A stretch of 64,000 nt of DNA from positions 124,001-188,000 of the forward strand of contig NZ_PJRN01000009.1 in the NCBI RefSeq assembly GCF_002930105.1, given 5' to 3'. The notes under the pieces were generated by a model. That model made no database searches and was not told the origin of the DNA. It worked only from the letters and a program-made list of their open reading frames with translations. Positions within the stretch are counted from its first letter, which is position 1. Each line of letters begins with the position of its first letter. Positions 16,383-24,466 of the stretch are shown here, piece after piece. Both the position numbers and the translations under genes were made by a program. The DNA is from Billgrantia saliphila. GTDB taxonomy: Bacteria > Pseudomonadota > Gammaproteobacteria > Pseudomonadales > Halomonadaceae.

Positions 16383-17639
16383 ATGCCCCTGACTCTCGAT
16401 GACGTCCGCGAGCTGGATCGCCAGGATCCGCTGGCCTCTTTCAAGTCCCGCTTCGCTCTGCCCCAAAGGGTGATCTACCTCGACGGCAACTCCCTGGGCG
16501 CCCAGCCCGCAGCGGCCAGCGAGGCCGTGGAGGCCCTGATGGCGCAGTGGCGCGACGCGCTGATCCAAGGCTGGAACCAGGGCTGGTTCGATGCCCCCGA
16601 GCGGCTCGGCAAGCGGTTGGCGCCGCTGCTCGGGGCCGAGCCTGGGGAGGTGCTGGTCACCGACACCATCACTCATAACCTCTTCAAGCTGCTGGGCTAT
16701 ATCACCGAGGGGCAGGGAAGGGCGCGGCCGGTGATCCTCAGCGAAGGGGGCAATTTCCCCACCGACGGTTACATCGCCCAGGGCTTCAGTCGCTTCGGCG
16801 GTTTCGAACACCGGGTGCTGCCCGAGGGCGAGGAGGTGAGCGAGCACCTGGACCCGCAGGTGGCGGTAGTGGTGCTCAGCCACGTGCACTATCGCACCGG
16901 GCGGTTGCGCGACATGGCGGCGATCACGCGCCAGGTGCACGCCGGCGGCGCCGAGGTCATCTGGGACCTGGCTCACTCGGCCGGCGCCCTGCCCGTCGAT
17001 CTGGCGACCTGCGGTGTGCGCTACGCCGTGGGCTGCACCTACAAGTACCTCAACGGTGGCCCCGGCGCGCCGGCCTTTCTCTATGTGCGGCGCGACTGCC
17101 AGGATCGGGGCTGGCAGCCGCTCTCGGGTTGGCTGGGGCATGCGTCGCCGTTCGCCTTCGAGGCCGACTACGCCCCGGCTTCGGGCATCTCGCGGTTTCG
17201 CACCGGCACGCACTCGCCTCTCGCCTATGCGGCGCTGGAAGCGTCGCTGGCGCTATGGGAGGAGGTGGACCTCGCGCAGCTGCGCAGCAAGAGCCAGCGG
17301 TTGATTGCGCTCTTTCGCGAGTCGCTGGCCATCTGCCTGGATGAGCACGGCATAACGGACATCACGCCGTCCGAGGCGGAGCGGGGCAGCCAGGTCGGGC
17401 TGGTGGCGCCGGACCATGGCTCTTCCACCGCCCCGGACCATGGCTACGCCATCGTCCAGGCGTTGATCGAGCGGGGCGTGATCGGCGATTACCGCGAGCC
17501 GGGGCTGATGCGCTTCGGCTTTGCGCCGCTCTACCTGAGCCATGAGGATGTCTGGCAGGCGGCACAGCACCTGCGCGAGGTGCTGGCCGGGGGTGAGTAC
17601 CTGGCGCCGCGCTTCCAGCGTCGCGGCACCGTGACCTGA
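16383..17639 (+). CDS. kynU: Kynureninase
   Basis: A 418-aa PLP enzyme that splits kynurenine to anthranilate and alanine. It shows YLDGNSLG near the N-terminus, the PLP-binding DLAHSAGALPVDL and the Schiff-base Lys in GCTYKYLNGGPGAPAF (K221), and the C-terminal GLMRFGFAPLYLSHEDVW. The start at 16383 follows a 49-bp gap; the frame is open further upstream without homology. No kynurenine 3-monooxygenase or anthranilate dioxygenase gene is in the window, so the local pathway ends at anthranilate. Confidence 0.95.
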   Translation: MPLTLDDVRELDRQDPLASFKSRFALPQRVIYLDGNSLGAQPAAASEAVEALMAQWRDALIQGWNQGWFDAPERLGKRLAPLLGAEPGEVLVTDTITHNLFKLLGYITEGQGRARPVILSEGGNFPTDGYIAQGFSRFGGFEHRVLPEGEEVSEHLDPQVAVVVLSHVHYRTGRLRDMAAITRQVHAGGAEVIWDLAHSAGALPVDLATCGVRYAVGCTYKYLNGGPGAPAFLYVRRDCQDRGWQPLSGWLGHASPFAFEADYAPASGISRFRTGTHSPLAYAALEASLALWEEVDLAQLRSKSQRLIALFRESLAICLDEHGITDITPSEAERGSQVGLVAPDHGSSTAPDHGYAIVQALIERGVIGDYREPGLMRFGFAPLYLSHEDVWQAAQHLREVLAGGEYLAPRFQRRGTVT

Positions 17640-17677
17640 GCCGGGGTCCAGGCTTCTCCTGCAGCTATCTGGCAGGT

Positions 17678-18991
17678 CTAGTTGATCATGCCGGGCAGCC
17701 AGGTAGCGATGCCGGGGAACACGATCAGGATGGCCACCAGCAGCATCGAGCAGAGGATATAGGGAATGGCGGCTGCGTAGATCTCGCGCATGGTGGTGCC
17801 CTGGGGCGCCACGCCCTTCATCACGAACAGCAGCAGCCCCAGCGGCGGGGTGGAGAAGCTGATCTCCAGCGCCAGCAGCATGATGATGCCGAACCAGATG
17901 GGATCGAAGCCGAGCACCTGTGCCAGCGGGAAGAAAAACGGCACCGTCAGCATCATGATCGAAATCTGCTCCATGAAAGTGCCGAGTACCAGCAGTACCG
18001 CGAACATGGCCAGCAGCATCAGGATCGGTGCCAGGTCGAAGCCGGTGGCCCACTGGATCAGCCCGCTCGAGGCGCCGGAGAAGGCCAGCAGCTGACTGAA
18101 GGTGGCCGAGCCGAACACGATCAGGTAGGCCATCAGGGTGACCTTGAGCGCACCGATCACCGAGAGCTTGAACGCTTCCCAGGTCATGCAGCGAAAGATC
18201 ACCGCCAATACGATAGCCCCCAGGGCGCCGAACGCCGCCGCCTCGGAAGGCGTGGCGAAGCCCATCAGCATCAACGCCACGATGAATACCATCACGCTGA
18301 TCATCGGCAGGATGTCGGTGACGACCAGCAGCAGCTTCTGGCCGAGCGGTACCGGCTCGAGTTCGTAGTTGGGCGCCGCACTCGGGTCGAGCCGAGTCTG
18401 GATCCAGATCGTGGCCATGTAGAGCCCCGCCAGCACCAGGCCCGGCATGATGCCGGCGATCAGCAGGGCGCCGATATCGACCTTGGCCAGGGTGGCCAGT
18501 AGCACGGCCAGCGCGGAGGGCGGGATGATAATGGCGAGCCCCCCGGTGCCCAGGATCGGGCCGATGGCCATGCGCTTGTGATAACCGCGGCGCTCCATCT
18601 CGGGGACCAGCAGCGAACCCATCAGCGCGGTCGATCCCATTGACGAGCCGCTCAGGGTGGAGAAGCCGGTGCCGCCCACCACGGTGACGTAGGAGAGCCG
18701 CCCGGGCACCTTGCCCATGAGCTGGTCGATGGCGTTGAACATGCGCATGCCCAGGCCGGTGCGGAAGAACAGCTCACCCATCAGCAGGAAAAGCGGGATC
18801 GGCACCAGGTTGAAGCTGGAGAGCGCGCCGAAGCCGTTGTTGAGCAGCTGGATGAGCCCGTTCTGGCCGCCCATGAAGTGCCAGGCACCGATGACGTTGG
18901 CGGCGAGGAAGGCCAGGGCGATCGGCGTGCCGATGGCCATGAAGCCAAGGATCAGGGCCAGCAGAAAGGCCAGGGCCAGATACCATTCCAT
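17678..18991 (-). CDS. TRAP transporter large permease (DctM) of the LeuCD locus
   Basis: A 437-aa DctM-family protein with about 12 membrane segments. Typical elements are FMAIGTPIALAFLAANVIG near the start, STLSGSSMGSTALMGSLLVPEM, GTGGLAIIIPPSALAVLLA and LEISFSTPPLGLLLFVMKG. The ATG (18989-18991) overlaps the TAA of the small permease by one base, so the two are coupled. It is the last gene of the minus-strand unit leuC-leuD-dctP-dctQ-dctM and converges with kynU 38 bp away. The cargo is unknown; see the binding protein. Confidence 0.9.
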   Translation of the reverse strand: MEWYLALAFLLALILGFMAIGTPIALAFLAANVIGAWHFMGGQNGLIQLLNNGFGALSSFNLVPIPLFLLMGELFFRTGLGMRMFNAIDQLMGKVPGRLSYVTVVGGTGFSTLSGSSMGSTALMGSLLVPEMERRGYHKRMAIGPILGTGGLAIIIPPSALAVLLATLAKVDIGALLIAGIMPGLVLAGLYMATIWIQTRLDPSAAPNYELEPVPLGQKLLLVVTDILPMISVMVFIVALMLMGFATPSEAAAFGALGAIVLAVIFRCMTWEAFKLSVIGALKVTLMAYLIVFGSATFSQLLAFSGASSGLIQWATGFDLAPILMLLAMFAVLLVLGTFMEQISIMMLTVPFFFPLAQVLGFDPIWFGIIMLLALEISFSTPPLGLLLFVMKGVAPQGTTMREIYAAAIPYILCSMLLVAILIVFPGIATWLPGMIN

Positions 18992-19497
18992 TATTCCTTG
19001 ATCCCCGCTTCGCCGCTGTGAAGGATGTCCCGCCCGACCACGAAGCGGGCGAATTCGATGGCCATCATGGAGAAGCACACCGGATAGGCGACGGTGAGGA
19101 TCCACTTCGGCACGAAGAAGGCGCGCACGTCGTAATCGCTGCGCGCCAGGTTCATCGACACCAGGTCATAACCCTTCCACGCCAGTACCGCGCACACCGC
19201 CACGCACAGCAGGGCGACCAGGCGGCTCAGCACCTGCAGGGCCGGCGGCGGCAACAGCGAGGTGAGCAGTTCGATATGCACGTGGCCCTTGTGCCTGACC
19301 AGCCAGGGCGCGCCGAGCAGGGTCAGGTAGAACATGGCGTACTCGGTGGAGAGGAAGAACCACGCCGAGGGCTGCAGGCCCAGGTTGCGGATCACCACGG
19401 AAACCACGATGGCGACCATCAGCCACACCAGCATGATGGCGGCCATCAGGGCCATGCCGTTGAGCAACAGCCGATAAGCACGACTCGCGAAATGCAT
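18991..19497 (-). CDS. TRAP transporter small permease (DctQ)
   Basis: A 168-aa four-helix membrane protein of the DctQ family with GAPWLVRHKGHVHIELLTSLLPP after the second segment and KWILTVAYPVCFSMMAIEFARF at the end. I chose the ATG at 19497, but a GTG 33 bp upstream in frame is possible; neither has a strong ribosome site. It sits 77 bp after dctP and overlaps dctM by one base. Confidence 0.85.
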   Translation of the reverse strand: MHFASRAYRLLLNGMALMAAIMLVWLMVAIVVSVVIRNLGLQPSAWFFLSTEYAMFYLTLLGAPWLVRHKGHVHIELLTSLLPPPALQVLSRLVALLCVAVCAVLAWKGYDLVSMNLARSDYDVRAFFVPKWILTVAYPVCFSMMAIEFARFVVGRDILHSGEAGIKE

Positions 19498-19574
19498 AGG
19501 AGTACCCGGACGCGGAGGGAATGGTTGCACGCGGCGAAATCAGGGACCGGCCGCTCGGGTCGGCCCCGCGACAC

Positions 19575-20576
19575 TTACAGATCGTTGAACTTCTCGATCA
19601 GCTCGTCGTAATGCTCCAGGCCCGTGGGATGCCGCTCCATCTGGCTGCGCATGCGCTCCCAGGTGGCTTCGCGGGCGGCTTCGGAGAAGCGCTCGCCGGC
19701 CTCGCCCTCCAGGCGGAAGACCTGCATGCCGTCGGCCTCGAGTTCGGCCTGCTGCTCCTCGGCCAGTACCTCGAAGCGCTCGGCACTTTCGCGCTCGTGC
19801 TCGATGGCAACTTCCTGCAGGAGCTCGCGTGCCTCCTCGCTGAGGCCGTTCCAGCTGTCCAGGTTGACGATCACGCCCATGTCGGTGGAGAAGAAGGCGG
19901 GGTCGATGCGGTAGTTGAGGAAGCGATCCCAGTTGAGGTCCTTCAGGCCGATCTGGGTCCAGCCAGTGGCGTTGACCACGTTGCGCTCAAGCGCTGAATA
20001 GACGTCGGTCGTCGGCAGGCTGATCGGCTGGGCGCCGAGGTAGTCCTGGAAGAAGGCGTCGTAGACCGGGTTGCTGCGCAGGGTCAGGCCCGAGACGCTG
20101 AGGTTGCCTTCGCCGTCCAGCTGGGGTTCGTCGATGGTGTAGAGGTTGTAACTGACGCCGCTGTCGAACCAGCCCAGATAGTAGACGCCCATCTTGTCCT
20201 GATGGATCTGGTTGAGCAGATCGATGCCACCGTTCTCGCGGGCGAAGATGGCGTTGGTGTTGGATGCCACCATGGCGTCGCGCTCGGGCACGGTACCGGC
20301 GTAGAAGCTCGCCGCGGTGTAGGCCATGTCGACAACGCCATTGCGTACGGCGTCCGGCTGTTCGGAAAGGCCGATGACCTCGGGGCCGCCGCGCACGTCG
20401 ATCTGCACCACGCCTTCGCCGCGCTCGTTCACCTTGTCGACGAACTCGAGAAAGCTCTGGGTATAGATCAGCGACGGCGGAAAGGCGTGAACGGCACTGA
20501 TGCGGTCGACGGCCAATGCCTGGCCGGAGACCATGAGGGCGGCCAGGCCGAGAGAGGCGATGAGAGGTTTGTTCAT
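19575..20576 (-). CDS. TRAP transporter substrate-binding protein (DctP)
   Basis: A 333-aa periplasmic protein with a Sec signal peptide (1-22, IASLGLAALMVSGQALA). The DctP fold follows: the run VVQIDVRGGPEVIGLSEQPDAVRNGVVDMAYTAASFY in the first lobe, LTLRSNPVYDAFFQDYLGAQPISLPTTDVYSALERNVVNATGW in the ligand region. The 'LRSNP..' position holds the Arg that usually grips a carboxylate, so the ligand is expected to be an organic acid. GGAG precedes the start. It follows leuD by 72 bp in one transcript. By context the ligand is the substrate of the locus. Confidence 0.9.
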   Translation of the reverse strand: MNKPLIASLGLAALMVSGQALAVDRISAVHAFPPSLIYTQSFLEFVDKVNERGEGVVQIDVRGGPEVIGLSEQPDAVRNGVVDMAYTAASFYAGTVPERDAMVASNTNAIFARENGGIDLLNQIHQDKMGVYYLGWFDSGVSYNLYTIDEPQLDGEGNLSVSGLTLRSNPVYDAFFQDYLGAQPISLPTTDVYSALERNVVNATGWTQIGLKDLNWDRFLNYRIDPAFFSTDMGVIVNLDSWNGLSEEARELLQEVAIEHERESAERFEVLAEEQQAELEADGMQVFRLEGEAGERFSEAAREATWERMRSQMERHPTGLEHYDELIEKFNDL

Positions 20577-20648
20577 GATTGTTCTCCTTGTGACAGCGGG
20601 TAGTCGTGTTGTGGCTTGTTATGAACCCCTTAGGGCGGTTATCGGGCT

Positions 20649-21281
20649 TCAGCCCCGCGAGATGACCTCCGGTGGCGTCGTGTCCAGCCAAGGGCGCCGT
20701 TCGGCATAGTCGGCGGCGAAGCGGCGGATTCTCTCCGCGTGCTGCCGGGTCATGTCGATGTCGTCCCAGCCGTTGAGCAGCTTGGTGCGCCAGGTCGGGG
20801 CGATGGAGAAGGCCACGCTCAGCTCGCCGGCTTCGATGCGCTGGGCTTCCAGGTCGACGCGCAGCGGGCCGGGAGTATCGCTCAGGGCCGTTAGCAGGGC
20901 TTCGGCATCCTCCTCGCTGACCGTGGCAGGCAGCAGGCCGTTATTGACCGCATTGGAGGCGAAGATGTCGCCGAAGCTCGGCGCGATCACGCAGCGAAAG
21001 CCGTAATCCACCAGGGCGTAGACCGCCGCCTCCCGCGACGAGCCGCCGCCGAAGTTGCGTCGCGCCACCAGGACTTTCGCCTGATCGGCCTGGGGGCGGT
21101 TGAGGATGAAGCCCTCGACAGGCCGGCCGCTCGCGTCGTGGCGAAGGTCATGGAGCAGGAACTGGCCGTAGCCGACGCTGCGCGGTTCCTTCATGAAGCG
21201 GGCCGGGATCAACTGATCGGTATCCACGTTGGCCAGCGGCAGCGGACAGGCGAGGGCGTCGAGAATCTTGATCGGTTCCAT
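20649..21281 (-). CDS. LeuD-type hydro-lyase small subunit, likely catabolic paralog
   Basis: A 210-aa swivel-domain protein of the LeuD/aconitase-D family, forming the active site with the LeuC-type subunit. It has PLPLANVDTDQLIPARFMK at the N-terminus and the core NFGGGSSREAAVYALVDYGFRCVIAPSFGDIFASNAVNNGLLP. Biosynthetic LeuD normally reads NFGCGSSREHAPWAL at this point, so Cys, His and Pro-Trp are replaced by Gly, Ala and Val-Tyr. Together with co-transcription with a TRAP importer, and the absence of leuA or leuB, this argues for a hydratase acting on another unsaturated dicarboxylate (maleate, citraconate or dimethylmaleate type). ATG 21281 has AGGAG upstream. Confidence 0.85.
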   Translation of the reverse strand: MEPIKILDALACPLPLANVDTDQLIPARFMKEPRSVGYGQFLLHDLRHDASGRPVEGFILNRPQADQAKVLVARRNFGGGSSREAAVYALVDYGFRCVIAPSFGDIFASNAVNNGLLPATVSEEDAEALLTALSDTPGPLRVDLEAQRIEAGELSVAFSIAPTWRTKLLNGWDDIDMTRQHAERIRRFAADYAERRPWLDTTPPEVISRG

Positions 21282-21294
21282 CACACGGCTCCTG

Positions 21295-22692
21295 TCACAG
21301 CTCGCGCACGTCGGCCAGGCGACCGGCCACGGCCGCCGCGGCCACCATGACCGGCGACATCAGGTGGGTCCTGGCGCCAGGTCCCTGGCGGCCCTTGAAG
21401 TTGCGGTTGGTGGTGGAGGCGCAGCGTTCGCCGGCCGCCACCAGGTCGCCGTTCATGCCTACGCACATGGAGCAGCCGGATTCGCGCCACTCCAGCCCCG
21501 CCTCGCGAAAGACGACGTCGAGCCCTTCGGCTTCCGCCTGTCGCTTCACCTGGGTGGAACCCGGCGAGACGATGCCCGGCACCTGGCTGCGACGACCGCG
21601 CAGCACCGCGGCGGCGGCGCGAAGATCCTCCAGGCGGGCGTTGGTACAGGAGCCGATGAAGATGCGGTCGATGACGATGTCGGTCAGCTTCTGGCCGGGG
21701 GCGAGGCCCATGTAGTCGAGGCTGTCGCGTACCTGACGGGCGCGGGCGGCGTCCTGGACCTGCGCCGGATCGGGCACCTGGCCGTCGATGGGCAGCGCCT
21801 CCTCGGGCGAGACGCCCCAGGTCACGGTGGGGGCGATCTCCGCAGCGTCCAGCGTCACTTCGCTGTCGAACCGGGCGTCGGCGTCGCTCTGCAGCGTCTT
21901 CCAGTAGGCCAGCGCCTGCTCCCAGCGTTCACCCCGGGGGGCGAAGGGGCGACTGCGCAGGTAGGCGAAGGTGGTTTCGTCGGGAGCGACCATGCCGCAG
22001 CGGGCGCCGCCTTCGATGGAGAGGTTGCACAGCGTCAGGCGTGCCTCCATGGAGAGGCCGCGGATGGCGCTGCCGGCGTACTCGATGGCATAGCCACGAG
22101 CGCCGTCGGCACCCAGTCGCGCGATCCAGGTCAGGGCGATGTCCTTGGCACCGATGCCCGGGGGCAGCTCACCCTCCACGCTCAGGCGCATTCTCTTCGG
22201 ACGGCTCTGCCACAGCGTCTGGGTGGCCAGCACGTGGGCGACCTCCGAGGCGCCGATGCCGAAGGCGATGCTGCCGAAGGCGCCGTGGGTCGAGGTGTGG
22301 CTGTCGCCGCAAACCATCAGCAGCCCGGGCTGGGTCAGCCCCTGCTCGGGGCCGAGCACATGGACGATGCCCTGGCGCGGGTCGTCGAGGCCGAACAGGG
22401 TGATGCCGTGCTCGTGCGTGTTGCCTTCGAGCTGTTCGATCATGCCGCGCACCTTGGCGTCGCCGATGGCGTCGAGGCGGCGGGTCAGGGTCGGCACATA
22501 GTGGTCGGCGATGCCGAAGGTCAGGTCGGGGCGGGCCACCGACAGCGAGCGTTCGCGCAGTTTGTTAAAGGCGTGAAAGGAACCTTCGTGCACGAAGTGC
22601 CGGTCGATCCACAGCAGGCTCTGGCCGCTCTCGCCGCGAAGGATCTCGTGGGCATCCCATACCTTGTCGAACAGGGTCGTTGGCATTGTCAT
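21295..22692 (-). CDS. LeuC-type hydro-lyase large subunit, likely catabolic paralog
   Basis: A 465-aa aconitase-superfamily subunit of LeuC length. The 4Fe-4S ligands are visible as C349 (FIGSCTNARLEDL) and C407/C410 (ESGCSMCVGMN). CGDSHTSTHGAFGSIAFGIGASEVAHVLATQTL is the usual substrate/cluster region. The family adds water to, or removes it from, 2-alkyl malates and maleates. It starts the minus arm of the GntR-controlled locus, 13 bp before leuD. Automatic annotation as 3-isopropylmalate dehydratase is expected, but the context is catabolic. The start may also be the ATG two codons later. Confidence 0.87.
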   Translation of the reverse strand: MTMPTTLFDKVWDAHEILRGESGQSLLWIDRHFVHEGSFHAFNKLRERSLSVARPDLTFGIADHYVPTLTRRLDAIGDAKVRGMIEQLEGNTHEHGITLFGLDDPRQGIVHVLGPEQGLTQPGLLMVCGDSHTSTHGAFGSIAFGIGASEVAHVLATQTLWQSRPKRMRLSVEGELPPGIGAKDIALTWIARLGADGARGYAIEYAGSAIRGLSMEARLTLCNLSIEGGARCGMVAPDETTFAYLRSRPFAPRGERWEQALAYWKTLQSDADARFDSEVTLDAAEIAPTVTWGVSPEEALPIDGQVPDPAQVQDAARARQVRDSLDYMGLAPGQKLTDIVIDRIFIGSCTNARLEDLRAAAAVLRGRRSQVPGIVSPGSTQVKRQAEAEGLDVVFREAGLEWRESGCSMCVGMNGDLVAAGERCASTTNRNFKGRQGPGARTHLMSPVMVAAAAVAGRLADVREL

Positions 22693-22742
22693 GTCGGTCG
22701 CTTACCGAGGCTGCATCACCCGAGAACGCCGGAGCGTTCCTC

Positions 22743-22827
22743 GTATCGTCTTGATACAACTATCGCAGAGTGGTGAACAGGTCAAATGTATTTTATTGAC
22801 TTTTTTAAATGTTATAAAAATAGGACA
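22743..22827. promoter_or_regulatory. leuC-side control region between leuC and the GntR gene
   Basis: This AT-rich stretch lies upstream of leuC on the minus strand. GTATC-N5-GATAC (22743-22757) is a perfect inverted repeat about 50 bp before the leuC start. AAATGTATT (22784-22792) and ATAGGACA (22820-22827) recur in the promoter of the plus-strand arm (23745-23753 and 23758-23765). The shared boxes are candidate sites for the GntR regulator. Confidence 0.45.
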
Positions 22828-22861
22828 ACTGTTCTTCTCTTTCACCCTTTTCCCCGCCGAC

Positions 22862-23677
22862 TCATGCCTCCTGGCTTTCCCTTTCCCTATGGTGCGGCTC
22901 CGGCGCCATCGGCTCCCAGTAGCGGGCCGCCTCGTCGCCGGTGCGGTTGAGGTCGATCTGGATGCGGTAGCGGTCGGGACGGTAGAGCGCATCGAGGTGT
23001 TCCACGCCGCGTCCCTCCTCGTCGTACACCACGCGGGTCAGGGCGATCAGCGGCGAGCCTACCGAGACGTCGAGCGCCTCGGCCACCTCGTGGGTGGCCA
23101 GAGTGGCCGAGATGGTCTGGGCCGCATGATCGACCTTCACGCCGCTGCGCTCGAGCAGGGCGAACAGCGGGGTCTGCGAAAGGTCCGCCTCGTTGTAGTG
23201 CAGGGCGATATATTCCGGCACGTGGGTCACCAGGTAGGAGAACGGCTTGTCGTCGGCCATGCGCACGCGAATCGAGCGCTGCACGCGCTCGCCGTCGCGC
23301 AGCCCCAGGCTCTCGCGCACCGGCTCCGGCGGCTTGACGTAGCAGAACTCCAGCAGCCGCACCCGCGAGGCCTTGCTCATCTTGACCATGTTGGGCAGCA
23401 GGTTGGCGACGCTGGCGGTCATCACCGTGGCGTCCAGCGGCTGCTCCAGCACCACGGTGCCGAGCCCCGGCTTGCGCGCCACCAGGCCCGCCTCGTCGAG
23501 CGCCTGCATGGCGCGCCTGACCGTGACCCGCGACACGCCATACTGCTCCGCCAGCTTCAGCTCGCCGGGTAGCTTGCGTCCTGGCGCCAGCCGGCCGCTG
23601 AGGATTGCATCCTTGAGCAGCAGGTAGATGCGGTGGGACTTGGTGCCGCCCACGGAATTCGCATGCGTATCGTTCAT
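22862..23677 (-). CDS. GntR family regulator with UTRA domain (HutC type)
   Basis: A 271-aa regulator: a winged HTH (about 15-85, LPGELKLAEQYGVSRVTVRRAMQALDEAGLVARKPGLGTVV) and a UTRA effector domain (about 105-260) with SIRVRMADDKPFSYLVTHVPEYIA and GSPLIALTRVVYDEEGRGVEHLDALYRPDRYRI. HutC-type proteins sense pathway intermediates. It lies between the two divergent arms of the locus, co-directional with leuC and 157 bp from the plus arm, so it is the natural regulator of both. The ATG at 23677 has an AAGGA site; the open frame extends upstream without one. Confidence 0.88.
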   Translation of the reverse strand: MNDTHANSVGGTKSHRIYLLLKDAILSGRLAPGRKLPGELKLAEQYGVSRVTVRRAMQALDEAGLVARKPGLGTVVLEQPLDATVMTASVANLLPNMVKMSKASRVRLLEFCYVKPPEPVRESLGLRDGERVQRSIRVRMADDKPFSYLVTHVPEYIALHYNEADLSQTPLFALLERSGVKVDHAAQTISATLATHEVAEALDVSVGSPLIALTRVVYDEEGRGVEHLDALYRPDRYRIQIDLNRTGDEAARYWEPMAPEPHHRERESQEA

Positions 23678-23717
23678 CGTGCTGTCCTTGGTCTTGTTGC
23701 TAATCATGGTGAAGCGC

Positions 23718-23765
23718 TTGACGCGATGCATGAAGTAGACATAGAAATGTATTATGCATAGGACA
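23718..23765 (+). promoter_or_regulatory. Promoter/operator region of the plus-strand arm
   Basis: TTGACG (23718-23723) is a possible -35 element. AAATGTATT (23745-23753) and ATAGGACA (23758-23765) are identical to boxes upstream of leuC. ATGCAT occurs twice, at 23726-23731 and 23754-23759. ACAT-AGAA-ATGT forms a short inverted repeat that overlaps the first box. These mark a likely GntR-controlled promoter about 70-115 bp before the tautomerase start. Confidence 0.4.
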
Positions 23766-23834
23766 GCTTTGTGTGCCATGCAATTCGAAGAATAGCGCCA
23801 TACAACGACAAAGGCTTCCTTGGAGAACGCTTTC

Positions 23835-24410
23835 ATGCCTGTCATTCAGGTCAGCCTGATCCGCGGCTACTCCGCCGAACTCAAACAGCGTCTCTGCGCG
23901 CGCCTCACCGATGCCGTGCGTCGCAGCATCGCCGCGGATCCGGATGGCATCACCGTACTGCTGCACGAAGTGGAGCCCGACGCCTACATGCGCGGCGGCC
24001 AACCGCGAACGCCGGGGAAGGCCGCTACCGACGAGGCGCCGGGCACGGCTCCCGAGGAGGTGGTGCGCGACTTCCTCGACGCCATGGAGGGGCGTGACCT
24101 TCCACGCGCCGAACGCCTGCTCGACGACAGTTTTTCCATGGTTTTCCCCGGCAGCGGCGAGATGACCCGGCTGGTCGATCTGGTGGCCTGGACCGGCGAA
24201 CGCTACCGCTTCGTGCGCAAGCGCATCGCCGGATTCGACAGCTTCGCCGAGGGCGAGCGGGCGACGGTGGTGTGCCATGGCGAACTCGACGGCGAGTGGC
24301 CCGACGGGACGCCCTTCGCCGGCGTGCGTTTCATCGATCGCTTCGAGCTGCACTGCGACAGGATCGTTCGGCAGCAGGTCTGGAACGACCTGGCGCTGGC
24401 TCGGCGCTGA
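23835..24410 (+). CDS. Fusion of 4-oxalocrotonate tautomerase-like and SnoaL-like domains
   Basis: A 191-aa protein with two parts. Residues 1-62 (MPVIQVSLIRGYSAELKQRLCARLTDAVRRSIAADPDGITVLLHEV) look like a tautomerase monomer: processing of Met-1 would expose the catalytic Pro, and the beta-alpha-beta pattern fits. Residues about 75-190 (EEVVRDFLDAMEGRDLPRAERLLDDSFSMVFPGSGEMTRL) look like a SnoaL/NTF2-fold domain. ATG 23835 was chosen because it places Pro next to Met and has GGAG upstream. It opens the plus-strand arm. A role in moving or isomerising a double bond of an unsaturated intermediate is inferred. Confidence 0.7.
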   Translation: MPVIQVSLIRGYSAELKQRLCARLTDAVRRSIAADPDGITVLLHEVEPDAYMRGGQPRTPGKAATDEAPGTAPEEVVRDFLDAMEGRDLPRAERLLDDSFSMVFPGSGEMTRLVDLVAWTGERYRFVRKRIAGFDSFAEGERATVVCHGELDGEWPDGTPFAGVRFIDRFELHCDRIVRQQVWNDLALARR

Positions 24411-24466
24411 ACCGTGCGTCACGCCGCTTTTCCTGATTTCACTTTCTACCGAGGACCTTTAACGCC

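Noticed and set aside
20649-22692. Leucine biosynthesis genes leuC and leuD in the ordinary sense
   Set aside because: The REH motif is changed to REA, leuA/leuB are absent, and the genes share a transcript with a TRAP importer beside a GntR regulator. Kept as a catabolic paralog pair, with gene symbols withheld.
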